Below are positions 7,658 through 16,582 of a stretch of DNA of 59,535 nucleotides, piece after piece. The stretch is from Acidobacteriaceae bacterium (GTDB taxonomy: Bacteria; Acidobacteriota; Terriglobia; Terriglobales; Acidobacteriaceae), in assembly GCA_003140075.1 (NCBI GenBank), contig PLIO01000268.1:1-59535 (forward strand), read 5' to 3'. A program made the translations under genes and the position numbers. Position 1 is the first letter of the stretch; each line of letters starts with the position of its first letter. Below the pieces are notes generated by a model that did no database searches, was not told the origin of the DNA, and saw only the letters and a program-made list of their open reading frames with translations.

Positions 7658-9371
7658 GCAGCCTGCCTTCCGCCGCAGCGGCTGCGAGTGGTGTGGGCGC
7701 GGGCTGCGTTCGATTGGCGAAGGTTTCTTTCTCGGGATTTCTGCCGTCCTGTTTTTCTGCTTCGAGCTTTTCTGCGTCGAGGCGGCGCAGCCTCAGAACG
7801 AAAGTAGTTCCCTGCCCGGGCTTCGATCGCGCCCATATTTTGCCTTCGTGCGCCTGCACGATCTGGTAGACGACCGCCAGGCCGAGGCCGGTGCCCCCTT
7901 CGAAGTTCGATTGGAAGGGCTCGAAAATCTTCTCCGTCTGTTGCGGGGTCATTCCAGTACCGGTATCGGCAAAGCTAACCTGCCAGTCGGCGTCGTGTCG
8001 TTCGATGATGACTTTCAGAGTGCCGCCGTCGCGCATGGCACGGACCGCGTTTTCGACGATGTTCCAGAAAACCTGTTTGATCCTGTCTCCGTCCGCGATC
8101 ACCAAGGCTTCGGGAACGGCAAACCGGCTCTCAATGGTGATGCCTGTATTCTCGGCGGTCATGCGGTGACGCATGAGGGTGAGTGTGTCCTCCAGCAAGA
8201 GCACCAGGTCAGTCTTGTCAAAGCGATACTGTTTGCCGCGGGAATAGGCCAGAAAGTCAGTAATAATGCCGTTCAGGCGCTGCGATTCCCGGGTGACGAT
8301 ATCGAGCAGGTGCCGGTGCTCATCGCTCATCTCGGGTATGCCGGAGAGCATGCTGACCGAGCCGGCGATGGAGGTAAGGGGATTACGTATTTCGTGCGCG
8401 ATGGCGGCCGCGAGACGGCCCACTGCCGCCAGACGGTCCTGCATGCGGACTTCGCGCTCCAGACGCCGGATCTCGGTGAGATCATCCAGAGCATAGACGT
8501 AGCCCAGGGCGCCGCGCTCCAACCCGCTCAAAGCAGTGACTCGTACTCGAACCGTCTTGCGGAAGGTTGAACGCGTATCGAATCGAACTTCGGCGTGGCT
8601 TTGTGACTCGGCATTGGGCAGCGCGTCGAGAAAGAATCCAGCGACTGGTTGCCCCAGCAACTGGTCTGGCGTGCGCTCGAGAAGTTTTTGTGCCGCGTTG
8701 TTGACCAGCGTAATGCGCCCGTCGAGACCGGTGGTGATCAATCCGCTGCTGATGGACTGGATAATGTTCTCGTGCAGGATCTGAAGATCCTCGAGAGCGC
8801 CACTGGCGTGCTTCAGCTGCACGCGCGCCTGGCGTAACTTAGCGACCAACTGGCCAGCCAGGTAGGCGATGGCGAGAAAGGCAAACAGGTTGACAAAAAT
8901 GATTCCCTGCAACGCCTTCAACTCTGGATGGGTGGTGCAGTAGGACCGCACGACTCCGTAATAATTAAGCTCGAGGACTGTGCCGTAGAGGATGAAGGCG
9001 AGCGCCGCAACCAAATAGGCCCACACCCGCGGAAGCAGGATACCCGCTACGATGATAGCCAGCGGATAAAGAAAATTAAAAGAGCTGTCCCATGCTCCCG
9101 TCTCATGCACCACCAGGCTGACCATGATCAGATCGGTGAGGACCTGTAAGGAGGCCTGCAGGCGGTGCTCCTGCCAGAAGGATAATAAGACTACATAGAA
9201 GAGCGAGACCGTAAACCAGAGCAGGATGGTGCTGATGAAAAGGCGCAGAGGCAGACGTGCGGGGGTCAGTTGCGCGACTGCCAACTGGATGCCGAGCAGA
9301 AAGGTGAGGATCAGGATCCTTACTCTGACCAGCCAAGCCAGCCAATTGCGCTCGTCAAACGTCGATTGCAT
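7650..9371 (-). CDS. pilS: PilS-like membrane sensor histidine kinase
   Basis: From ATG 9371 the product is 573 residues; an in-frame ATG at 9446 would add 25. The N-terminus has about six membrane helices (LVRVRILILTFLLGIQLAVA; LFISTILLWFTVSLFYVVLL; FLYPLAIIVAGILLP; AYLVAALAFILYG; GIIFVNLFAFLAIAYLAGQ), as in PilS. A PAS domain follows (LHENIIQSISSGLITTGLDG), then the HisKA dimer (IAHEIRNPLTSIAG), N box (FWNIVENAVRAM), G1 (DTGTGM) and G2 (GGTGLGLAVV). It phosphorylates the adjacent PilR-like regulator. The C-terminal 35 residues, rich in Glu, Lys and Ala, are a variable tail. Confidence 0.9.
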   Translation of the reverse strand: MQSTFDERNWLAWLVRVRILILTFLLGIQLAVAQLTPARLPLRLFISTILLWFTVSLFYVVLLSFWQEHRLQASLQVLTDLIMVSLVVHETGAWDSSFNFLYPLAIIVAGILLPRVWAYLVAALAFILYGTVLELNYYGVVRSYCTTHPELKALQGIIFVNLFAFLAIAYLAGQLVAKLRQARVQLKHASGALEDLQILHENIIQSISSGLITTGLDGRITLVNNAAQKLLERTPDQLLGQPVAGFFLDALPNAESQSHAEVRFDTRSTFRKTVRVRVTALSGLERGALGYVYALDDLTEIRRLEREVRMQDRLAAVGRLAAAIAHEIRNPLTSIAGSVSMLSGIPEMSDEHRHLLDIVTRESQRLNGIITDFLAYSRGKQYRFDKTDLVLLLEDTLTLMRHRMTAENTGITIESRFAVPEALVIADGDRIKQVFWNIVENAVRAMRDGGTLKVIIERHDADWQVSFADTGTGMTPQQTEKIFEPFQSNFEGGTGLGLAVVYQIVQAHEGKIWARSKPGQGTTFVLRLRRLDAEKLEAEKQDGRNPEKETFANRTQPAPTPLAAAAAEGRLHG

Positions 9372-9511
9372 TGAGGTCCCGATGTTCTGGAAGAGACGTT
9401 GGCGCGAGCCCCAGGCTCGACCGACCGAATCTTCACCCACCAGCAAAAAGCAGGTTCTTCACACAAGGCCGGGAAGTTCGCTGGAACCTGCCGCTCCCCG
9501 GCCGGAGTTGT

Positions 9512-10720
9512 TTAACCAGCCAACTTGGCGATCATGGCGAACAGTGGCATGTAGAGCGAAATCACGATGCCGCCGACCGTTACGCCCAGCAGGCCGATGA
9601 TGGCTGGCTCCAGCATGGCCAGCATGTCCTTGGTGGCCGCGTCCACTTCTTCTTCGTAGAAGTCAGCGATCTTCTGCAACATGTTGTCCATGGCACCAGT
9701 GGCTTCGCCGACGCCGATCATCTGAGTCACCATGTTCGGAAAGACTCCGCATTCTCTGAGAGGATCGACGATGGTGCGACCTTCTTCGATGGCTTTCCGC
9801 ACCTTCATTAGCGCCTCTTCGAGTACGGCGTTGCCAGAAGTCCTGGCGGTAATTGCCAAGCCTTCAAGGATCGGCACGCCCGAGGTGATCAGGGTGCCCA
9901 GAGTGCGGGTAAAGCGACCCACGGCAATCTTGCGCAGCAGCGTCCCCATAATCGGCAAATGAAGCAGCATTTTGTCGAAGTAATAGTTACCTCGAGGGTG
10001 CTTACGGATTTGCTTGACGCCGACCACCAGACCGATCACGCTCCCGATTACAACCCACCAGAAACTCTGTACGAAGCCGCTCAATCCCATGACGATACGG
10101 GTGGGAAGAGGCAGGGCAACGCCCAGGCCAGCAAAAAGGTTGGAAAAGATGGGCACGACCCACTTGAGCAGGGCCCCGACAATCAGCGTAGCCAGGCTGA
10201 TGACGGAGACGGGATAGATCAGCGCCGATTTCACGGCGGATTTCAGGCGAACAGCCTTTTCCACGTAGATGGCCAAGCGTTGAAGAATGACGTCGAGAAT
10301 ACCTCCGGTTTCACCGGCTTCAATCATGTTGGTGGTGAGGTCATCGAACACGTTGGGATACTGCCGCATCGCATTGGCCAGGGTTGCGCCGCCTTCCACA
10401 GTGGTACGCACGCCAGTCAGCGTCTTCTGGAAGGTCTGATTTTCCTGGTTGGCGGCCAGGATTTCCAGACACTGCACCAGCGGCAGCCCGGCATCGATCA
10501 TGACCGAGAACTGGCGAAAGAAAATTGCGATGTCTTTGACCTTGACCTTGCTCGTTCCGAAGGTGGGCATGACAAATTCCTTGCCCTTTTCGCGGATCGA
10601 GCCCGGCGTAATACGCTCGCGCCGCAGTTGTTGTCCGAGCGCCTGCTTGTTGGCCGCATTCCGCTCCCCAGAAATCTTCTGTCCGTCGGCATCCTTGCCG
10701 GAAAATGTGAAGACTGGCAT
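9512..10720 (-). CDS. pilC: Type IV pilus inner-membrane platform protein PilC
   Basis: The 402-residue protein has the two repeated GspF domains: the first with FFRQFSVMIDAGLPLVQCLE, the second with FTRTLGTLITSGVPILEGL, each followed by the EAGETGG / GVGEATG motif. Three membrane helices are visible (LIYPVSVISLATLIVGALL, FWWVVIGSVIGLVVGV, AIIGLLGVTVGGIVISLYMP). PilC anchors the PilB and PilT motors at the inner membrane and couples ATP hydrolysis to pilin movement. It follows pilT by 114 bases and precedes pilS on the same strand. Confidence 0.95.
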   Translation of the reverse strand: MPVFTFSGKDADGQKISGERNAANKQALGQQLRRERITPGSIREKGKEFVMPTFGTSKVKVKDIAIFFRQFSVMIDAGLPLVQCLEILAANQENQTFQKTLTGVRTTVEGGATLANAMRQYPNVFDDLTTNMIEAGETGGILDVILQRLAIYVEKAVRLKSAVKSALIYPVSVISLATLIVGALLKWVVPIFSNLFAGLGVALPLPTRIVMGLSGFVQSFWWVVIGSVIGLVVGVKQIRKHPRGNYYFDKMLLHLPIMGTLLRKIAVGRFTRTLGTLITSGVPILEGLAITARTSGNAVLEEALMKVRKAIEEGRTIVDPLRECGVFPNMVTQMIGVGEATGAMDNMLQKIADFYEEEVDAATKDMLAMLEPAIIGLLGVTVGGIVISLYMPLFAMIAKLAG

Positions 10721-10834
10721 GGTTTTAATTTCTCCTCAACTGATCGTTCGCTGATTCCTGAAATCTCGTGCGGCCCAATTTTCTGGACCTTGCTCGCCGC
10801 TGCCGTCACTTACGCGCGGTGTGCCGTCAAAGTT

Positions 10835-11962
10835 TTAGCCCTTCGATGACGTTGCTCCTCGCGCCTGAGGCGCTCCGCCACGGTTCGACAACGTGGCGCC
10901 GCGGTTAATCATTTCCTGGAGCTCATCCGGATTACTGGAGCGCTGCAGAGCGGTTTCCAGAGAGACCTGTTTCTGCAAGTACGCCGTAGCGAGCGCCTGG
11001 TTGAACGTTTGCATGCCGAATTTGTCTTGTCCGGATTGCATGGCCGAATAGACCTGGTGAATCTTGTCCTCGCGAATCAGATTGCGGACCGCGGGGTTGG
11101 GGATAAGGATTTCCATGATCATGGCTCTGCCCTTGCCATTCATGGTCGGCAGCAGGGTTTGGCACATCACGCCTTCCAACACCAGCGAAAGCTGAGCCCG
11201 AATCTGGGGCTGCTGGTGCGCGGGAAAGACATCGATGATGCGGTTGATGGTGGAAGTTGCCGAATTCGTGTGCAAGGTGCCGAAGGTCAAGTGACCGGTT
11301 TCGGCGATGCGCAGAGCCGACTCGATGGTCTCCAGGTCACGCATTTCGCCGATCAGCACGACGTCGGGATCTTCACGAAGCGCGGCGCGCAAGGCGTCGG
11401 TAAAGCTCTTGGTATCGGCGTGGAGTTCGCGCTGGTTGACCAAACAGTTCTTGTTCATGTGCACGAACTCGATCGGATCCTCGATGGTGAGGATGTGATC
11501 ATGGCGTTCGCTGTTGATCTTGTCGATCATGGCCGCCAGCGTGGTCGATTTGCCGGAGCCGGTCGGTCCCGTGACCAGCACCAGACCGCGCGGCTTATCG
11601 CAGAGCTTGCTCACCACAGCGGGCAGGCCGAGCTGGTTGAAGGACTTGATCTCGAACGGAATCAGACGGAAGACCGCGGCTGTGGCGCCACGCTGGTTGA
11701 AAACGTTGGCGCGGAAGCGGGCCAGCCCTTTCAAGCCGAAAGAAAAATCCAATTCCAGGCTTTCCTCGAAGCGGTGCTTCTGCGAGTCCGTCATGACGCT
11801 GTAGGCGAGTTGCTTGGTCTCGGCCGGCGTCATCTGCGGCAAATCGAGCGGCACCAGGTGGCCATGCACGCGGATCTGAGGCGGCGAATTGGTGGTGATA
11901 TGGAGATCGCTGCCGCTCATCTCCAGCATTCTCTTGAGCAAATCGCTTAACGACAAACCCAT
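10835..11962 (-). CDS. pilT: Twitching motility retraction ATPase PilT
   Basis: The 375-residue secretion ATPase carries the PilT N-terminal motif SGSDLHITTNSPP, Walker A GPTGSGKST (132-140), the Asp box (HDHILTIEDPIEF), Walker B (DPDVVLIGEMRDLET) and the His box (GHLTFGTLHTNSA). The PilT-specific AIRNLIRE-like segment appears as AVRNLIREDKIHQVYSAMQS. The C-terminus is a Gly/Ala/Arg-rich tail. It powers pilus retraction and works with PilC and the extension ATPase PilB encoded just upstream. The start ATG 11962 is the only good one. Confidence 0.95.
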   Translation of the reverse strand: MGLSLSDLLKRMLEMSGSDLHITTNSPPQIRVHGHLVPLDLPQMTPAETKQLAYSVMTDSQKHRFEESLELDFSFGLKGLARFRANVFNQRGATAAVFRLIPFEIKSFNQLGLPAVVSKLCDKPRGLVLVTGPTGSGKSTTLAAMIDKINSERHDHILTIEDPIEFVHMNKNCLVNQRELHADTKSFTDALRAALREDPDVVLIGEMRDLETIESALRIAETGHLTFGTLHTNSATSTINRIIDVFPAHQQPQIRAQLSLVLEGVMCQTLLPTMNGKGRAMIMEILIPNPAVRNLIREDKIHQVYSAMQSGQDKFGMQTFNQALATAYLQKQVSLETALQRSSNPDELQEMINRGATLSNRGGAPQARGATSSKG

Positions 11963-12003
11963 GGCAAGAATCCTTCCTTGACGTTCTTAATCTTCTATTC
12001 TTC

Positions 12004-12062
12004 GGTCGTTAGTCGTTTGTCGTTGGTCGTTGGCGAACGACCAACGACTAGCGACCAACGAC
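12004..12062. repeat. Inverted CGTTGGT heptad array between pilB and pilT
   Basis: The left arm reads CGTTAGT CGTTTGT CGTTGGT CGTTGG; the right arm is its antisense (CGACCAA CGACTAG CGACCAA CGAC). The period is 7 bp and the two arms are separated by only a few bases, giving a near-perfect hairpin in the pilB-pilT spacer. It could modulate read-through from pilB to pilT. Confidence 0.85.
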
Positions 12063-12070
12063 GCTCTTCC

Positions 12071-13792
12071 TCAGTGAATGGTTTCGCGGGCAACTTCCTC
12101 GAGGGTGGTCATGCCCGCCGCAACCTTGATCAACCCGCTTCGACGCAGAGTGATCATGCCGCGCTCGATCGCTTTCTTTTTCAGTTCGACCGCCGATGCG
12201 CCCACGAGAACCAGTTCTCTGATCTCGTCGTCTACTTCCATCACCTCATACAAACCCACTCGGCCTTTGTAGCCGGTGTTGTTGCACACGGCGCAGCCTT
12301 TGCCTTTTTGGATCTTGACCGTCTTGGCTTCCTCGGGCGTGAATCCTTCCTCGATCAAGGCTTGCACCGGAACCTCCACGACCTCTGTGCACTCTTTGCA
12401 AATCCGGCGAATCAGGCGCTGGGCGCAGATCAGATGAACCGAGGTCGCCACCAGGAAAGGCTCAATGCCCATGTTCATCAGTCGAGTGATGGTTTCGGGC
12501 GCACCGTTGGTGTGCAGCGTGGAAAGAACAAGGTGGCCGGTGAGCGCGGCCTTGATGGCGATTTCCGCGGTTTCGAAATCGCGGATTTCGCCGACCAGAA
12601 TTATGTTGGGATCCTGACGCAGGAAAGATCGCAGAGCGGCGGCGAAGTTCAATCCGATCTGCTCTTTCATCTGCACCTGGTTGACTCCACCCAACTGAAA
12701 TTCGACCGGATCTTCGGCCGTCATGATATTGGTATCGGGCTGGTTCAGACGCGAGATCGACGAATAGAGCGTATTGGTTTTTCCTGAACCCGTGGGGCCG
12801 GTCACCAACACCATGCCGTAGGGCTTGAGAATGGCCTTCTCGAATTTGACCAGGGACTCGGGCTCGAAGCCGAGCTTGGTCATGTCGAGCCGCAGGTTTT
12901 CTTTGTCGAGCAAGCGGAGCACGATCTTCTCGCCCCACAGAGTGGGCAGAGTGCTGACGCGGAAGTCGAGTTGCTTCTTGCGGCCGCCGATGTTCATCTT
13001 CAGCATGATGCGGCCGTCCTGCGGCAAACGCTTTTCGCTGATGTCCAGCTTGGCCATGATTTTGAGGCGGGAGGTGATCGCGTCCTTGAGCTTGAGCGGC
13101 GGCGACATGATCGCCTGCAGGACGCCATCAATGCGGAAGCGTACGCGGAATTCCTTTTCGTAGGGCTCGATGTGAATGTCGCTGGCGCCGCGCTTGACCG
13201 CGTCGGTAAGGATCAGATTCACCAATTTGACTACGGGAGCCTCATCCGCAGCTTTCTCCAGCTGGGACAGCTCCATTTGCGCCTCTTCGGCCTGCACTTC
13301 GACGTCGGACTCGTTCATCTCCGACATCGATTGCATCACGGTTTCGAGGTCTTCTTCTTTTTCCTTGGTGGCTCCGTAGGATTTATCGATGCCCGCCAGA
13401 ATGGAACTCTCGGAGGCGACGACCGGCTCGATGTTGAAGCCGGTCATGAACTTGATGTCGTCCATCGCAAAGACGTTGGTGGGGTCAACCATCGCGATGG
13501 TGAGCGACGCGCCCACGCGGCTCAGGGGAAGAATCTGGTAGCGCTTAGCGGTTTCAAACGGAATCAGCTTGACGACGGCGGGGTCAATTTCAAAATAAGA
13601 AAGGTTGATGGCCGGCACACCATACTGGCGGGAAAGAAAATTGGTGACGTCCTCATCCGTGAGGAAGCCGAGCTTCACCAAGGCAGAGCCCAAGCGGGTG
13701 TTCTGCTCTTTCTGTGCCTTGGTCGCTTGTTCCAACTGCTCTGGGGTAATGATCTTCTCTTTGACGAGAAGGTCACCCAGCCGTTGAGACAT
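12071..13792 (-). CDS. pilB: Type IV pilus extension ATPase PilB
   Basis: From ATG 13792 (AGGAG eight bases upstream) the product is 573 residues. It has an N-terminal MshEN domain (MSQRLGDLLVKEKIITPEQL; FLSRQYGVPAINLS), the GspE core with DAVKRGASDIHIEPYEKEFR, Walker A GPTGSGKTNT, Walker B (DPNIILVGEIRDFET) and the His box GHLVLSTLHTNGA, and a zinc-binding tetracysteine motif (CKEC and CAVC about 36 residues apart). MshEN domains bind c-di-GMP in some members. A longer in-frame start at 13900 adds residues with no homology and is rejected. It is the first gene of the pil block. Confidence 0.95.
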   Translation of the reverse strand: MSQRLGDLLVKEKIITPEQLEQATKAQKEQNTRLGSALVKLGFLTDEDVTNFLSRQYGVPAINLSYFEIDPAVVKLIPFETAKRYQILPLSRVGASLTIAMVDPTNVFAMDDIKFMTGFNIEPVVASESSILAGIDKSYGATKEKEEDLETVMQSMSEMNESDVEVQAEEAQMELSQLEKAADEAPVVKLVNLILTDAVKRGASDIHIEPYEKEFRVRFRIDGVLQAIMSPPLKLKDAITSRLKIMAKLDISEKRLPQDGRIMLKMNIGGRKKQLDFRVSTLPTLWGEKIVLRLLDKENLRLDMTKLGFEPESLVKFEKAILKPYGMVLVTGPTGSGKTNTLYSSISRLNQPDTNIMTAEDPVEFQLGGVNQVQMKEQIGLNFAAALRSFLRQDPNIILVGEIRDFETAEIAIKAALTGHLVLSTLHTNGAPETITRLMNMGIEPFLVATSVHLICAQRLIRRICKECTEVVEVPVQALIEEGFTPEEAKTVKIQKGKGCAVCNNTGYKGRVGLYEVMEVDDEIRELVLVGASAVELKKKAIERGMITLRRSGLIKVAAGMTTLEEVARETIH

Positions 13793-14137
13793 ACGTCGAT
13801 CTCCTATCCCCGTAGTGGAACGATGCCGGACAACACGACGGCATTTCGCACAAAGCGCTGCTTTTACTTTGGGAGAAGAGCAATGTCTTTGTGTTGACAC
13901 AAATTGTCAACGCAAGTCGATTACCGTACCAGTTACCGTAGTACTTGGACCTGTCAGCCGTTCCAAACAGATAGCGGGCTGTCTTGCCGAACCCGCGCCA
14001 GATGCACTTTTTCCCTGGCAGTGGGCGGGTCTCGGGCTGCAGTACATGCACTTCGGTAAGCGCCAGCACCGGGCTGCCGTGACGGGGGTTGTCCCGCTTG
14101 CGAACCGGCGTAGACTCATCCATGAGGAAGTTCTGAA
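13793..14137. other. Divergent intergenic region upstream of pilB and the glycosylase gene
   Basis: About 345 bases without a convincing gene. The minus-strand frame that crosses it (about 126 codons) overlaps the pilB start, uses odd composition and matches nothing I know. The main feature is the palindrome at 13893-13911, annotated separately. Shine-Dalgarno signals for both flanking genes lie at its edges (AGGAG for pilB, GAGGAAG at 14124-14130 for the glycosylase). Confidence 0.5.
13893..13911. promoter_or_regulatory. Palindrome GTTGACA-N5-TGTCAAC, candidate operator/promoter
   Basis: Two perfect 7-bp arms flank CAAAT. Each strand presents a consensus -35 hexamer TTGACA, so the site could serve divergent promoters or bind a dimeric regulator. 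No strong -10 is found at 17 bases on either strand, so this is only a candidate. Confidence 0.4.
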
Positions 14138-14917
14138 TTGCGTATTGACGCACAACAGAGACAGATTCGGAGCTACTACCGCGCTTTATTTCGCACCTGG
14201 GGACCGCAACATTGGTGGCCGGCGCAGTCGCGGTTTGAGGTCATCGTAGGCGCTTACCTGACGCAGAATACTGCGTGGACGAATGTCGAAAAGGCGTTGG
14301 CCAATGTTCGCGCGGCTCGCCTGCTTAGCTTGAACGGGATTCGCCGCGCGCCGCTTGCGGAACTCGAGCGGTTGATTCGACCCGCGGGGTATTTCCGACA
14401 AAAAGCCCGGCGGCTGAAAATCTTCATCGCGTATCTGGATGAAAAATACGCGGGTTCTCTGGCGAAACTGTTCGCAAGCCCCACGGAACAGTTGCGAGAG
14501 GAACTACTCCGTCTGCACGGCATCGGCCCCGAAACTGCCGACTCGATCCTGCTCTACGCGGGAAATCATCCGGTCTTCGTTGTGGATGCCTACACTCGGC
14601 GCATTCTGGCTCGCCACGGGATTCTGCCGGAAAGGACGGAGTATGACGAGATTCGAAAATTGTTTGAGCGTGCGCTGGAGCCGGCTGCACGATCCGTTGC
14701 CGACCTTCGCGAGCCACGCAATGAAAGCCTCGCCGCCGGCTCTCGCGGCGCGGCGCATTCGCCGTCGCCTATGAGCACGGCGAAGCGCACCGCCGTGGCG
14801 CGGGTCTACAACGAGATGCATGGACTTATCGTGGGAGTGGGAAAGAACTACTGCAAGAAGTCAAAGGCCCGGTGTGACGAATGCCCTTTACAGAAGTTCC
14901 TTGCGAAGGCTAACTAG
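14138..14917 (+). CDS. Endonuclease III-family DNA glycosylase, probably monofunctional
   Basis: The 259-residue protein has the HhH-GPD fold: FEVIVGAYLTQNTAWTNVEK near the N-terminus, hairpin-helix-hairpin LHGIGPETAD (126-135) and catalytic Asp150 in VVDAYTRR. The position of the lyase Lys in endonuclease III (GVGRKTAN) is Glu132, so a simple glycosylase of the MagIII/MIG type is more likely than an AP lyase. A C-terminal cluster CX6CX2C resembles the iron-sulfur loop but lacks the fourth Cys. The start is TTG 14138, supported by GAGGAAG seven bases upstream. Substrate is not known; alkylated purines are a family-based guess. Confidence 0.8.
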   Translation: MRIDAQQRQIRSYYRALFRTWGPQHWWPAQSRFEVIVGAYLTQNTAWTNVEKALANVRAARLLSLNGIRRAPLAELERLIRPAGYFRQKARRLKIFIAYLDEKYAGSLAKLFASPTEQLREELLRLHGIGPETADSILLYAGNHPVFVVDAYTRRILARHGILPERTEYDEIRKLFERALEPAARSVADLREPRNESLAAGSRGAAHSPSPMSTAKRTAVARVYNEMHGLIVGVGKNYCKKSKARCDECPLQKFLAKAN

Positions 14918-15003
14918 AGCGGAGCGACTTGGCGCAGTACCTTCATGAAGTACCTTCATGAGGTGGACAAGTAATCCCTAATCCCTTTAACGTTAAGGAT
15001 TCT

Positions 15004-15378
15004 ATGTCGACCGACACAATACATTATCCACGGAATTTTCAAGTGTGGAGATACGCAGTGGGCCACGGGCAGTTGCTCCTGCGAAGCACCAAGACTCCCG
15101 CCCAGCCAACTCGAATCGATGTGCTATTCAAGAACGTTGCAGCGCTCCATTTGCCAGCTTCATTTGATCGGCTTTCAATCGCTGAAACGTCCGGAGTGGA
15201 AAGAGCCAACTTGAATTTACAAGTCAGTTCTAAAGAAATGGCGGAGCGAAAGACGTTCGTCGTTCGCAGCACGAATTTTCAGGGATACGTGATTGCCAGC
15301 GCTGTAGTTTCGCATGAGGATGAGGGCGAATACGACGACCCAAGCTTTTTCACGATTTTGCCACTCCAAGAGCCGTGA
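15004..15378 (+). CDS. Hypothetical protein (124 aa) coupled to xylanase gene
   Basis: The 124-residue protein has no signal peptide and no recognised domain. It opens with HYPRNFQVWRYAVGHGQLLL and has a predicted mixed beta structure (IDVLFKNVAALHLP; TFVVRSTNFQGYVIASAVVS) with an acidic stretch HEDEGEYDDP. Its stop overlaps the GTG start of the GH10 gene, so the two are co-translated, although the product does not look carbohydrate related. I cannot assign a function. Confidence 0.7.
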   Translation: MSTDTIHYPRNFQVWRYAVGHGQLLLRSTKTPAQPTRIDVLFKNVAALHLPASFDRLSIAETSGVERANLNLQVSSKEMAERKTFVVRSTNFQGYVIASAVVSHEDEGEYDDPSFFTILPLQEP

Positions 15379-16442
15379 GCAGGCTTAAACATTATTGGCG
15401 ATCTGCGATTCTGGCAGGAGCGATTACTTCTGTCTGCTGCGCTCAATCCCTGCGCCAGGCAGCAGACCAGGACGGCATGCTCATTGGTACCGCCGTCCGA
15501 CCATCGCAGCTTTCAGAGACCGCTTACGCTTCCACGCTGGCTCGCGAGTACAACATGGTAGAACCTGAAGACGCGATGAAATGGTGGGTGCTGCGGCCCG
15601 ATGCCGCTACCTACGACTTTCGCCAGGGAGACGACGTGGTGCGCTTCGCGCAGGCGCATCAGATGAAGGTCCGGGGCCATTGCCTGGTGTGGGGCCGATA
15701 CAACCCCGATTGGCTGACGCAAGGCCACTTCACCTCTCAGCAGTTGGCGCAACTCCTCCACGAACACATCACTCGGGTGATGAAGCATTACGAGGGGCAG
15801 GTGTTCGCGTGGGACGTGGTCAACGAGGCTCTCGACGAGAACGGAAACGTGCGCGATTCCATCTGGTACAACCAGCCCGGCGTTGGATTCGCAGGCAAAG
15901 GAACGGCTTATATCGAACAGGCATTCCGCTGGGCGCATGAGGCAGACCCAAAGGCGCTGCTGTTCTATAACGAAGCCGAGGGCGAAGGTACGAATCGCAA
16001 GTCGGATGCGATTTACGCCATGGTCAAGGATTTCAAGCGGCGCGGCGTTCCGATCGACGGCGTGGGACTGCAGTTGCACGTTCCCAATCTCGATGCGGAT
16101 GTCCCGGCCGTCGCCGCGAACATTGCGCGGCTGGCCGCACTCGGCGTGCAGGTTCACATCACCGAACTGGACGTTTCTGTGCCGGTGGGCTCCGATGCAC
16201 CGCGAACCGACGACCTGACCCGCCAGGCAGATGTGTATCGAGGGATCGCGCGGGCTTGTTTGAACAGCCCGGGCTGCACCGCAATCCAGACCTGGGGATT
16301 CACCGACAAATACTCGTGGATTGGATCGCATTCGCGCGGCGCTCGCGGGCAGGCGCTGCCCTTTGATCGAGCGTACCAGCCCAAAACCGCTTATCGTGCG
16401 GTGTTCGAGGAACTCGCGGCCGGACGGCCTGCAGGCCGCTGA
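15375..16442 (+). CDS. Endo-1,4-beta-xylanase, glycoside hydrolase family 10
   Basis: The 355-residue protein is a complete GH10 TIM barrel behind an N-terminal signal sequence (AILAGAITSVCCAQ, cleavage about residue 24). The substrate-binding motif VRGHCLVWGRYNPDWL, acid/base Glu151 in WDVVNEALDE and nucleophile Glu264 in HITELDVSVP are present, as is the C-terminal TWGFTDKYSWI. It should cut internal beta-1,4 xylosidic bonds of xylan outside the cytoplasm. No carbohydrate-binding module or partner glycosidase is nearby. The start is GTG 15375, overlapping the stop of the preceding gene by four bases. Confidence 0.92.
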   Translation: MSRLKHYWRSAILAGAITSVCCAQSLRQAADQDGMLIGTAVRPSQLSETAYASTLAREYNMVEPEDAMKWWVLRPDAATYDFRQGDDVVRFAQAHQMKVRGHCLVWGRYNPDWLTQGHFTSQQLAQLLHEHITRVMKHYEGQVFAWDVVNEALDENGNVRDSIWYNQPGVGFAGKGTAYIEQAFRWAHEADPKALLFYNEAEGEGTNRKSDAIYAMVKDFKRRGVPIDGVGLQLHVPNLDADVPAVAANIARLAALGVQVHITELDVSVPVGSDAPRTDDLTRQADVYRGIARACLNSPGCTAIQTWGFTDKYSWIGSHSRGARGQALPFDRAYQPKTAYRAVFEELAAGRPAGR

Positions 16443-16535
16443 TCTACCTTACGGTGGATCTAGTTGCCGCGGAATCTACTTGCCGCGGTTGCGGCTCGCA
16501 GACATTGAGGCCTCTCTGGGAACGGTCCCAGCATC

Positions 16536-16541
16536 TATAAT
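16536..16541 (+). promoter_or_regulatory. Candidate -10 box (TATAAT) for ntrY-ntrX
   Basis: A perfect TATAAT lies 41 bases before the ntrY start. The sequence 17 bases upstream (TCTCTG) is a poor -35, so an activator or an alternative context may be needed. Assignment is tentative. Confidence 0.35.
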
Positions 16542-16582
16542 GACTTCCGGTCCATGCAGGCTTACAGCGCAAGTGAACACTG

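Noticed and set aside
13773..14153. Minus-strand frame of about 126 codons between pilB and the glycosylase gene
   Set aside because: It overlaps the real pilB start, has no Shine-Dalgarno site and shows no coherent protein pattern.
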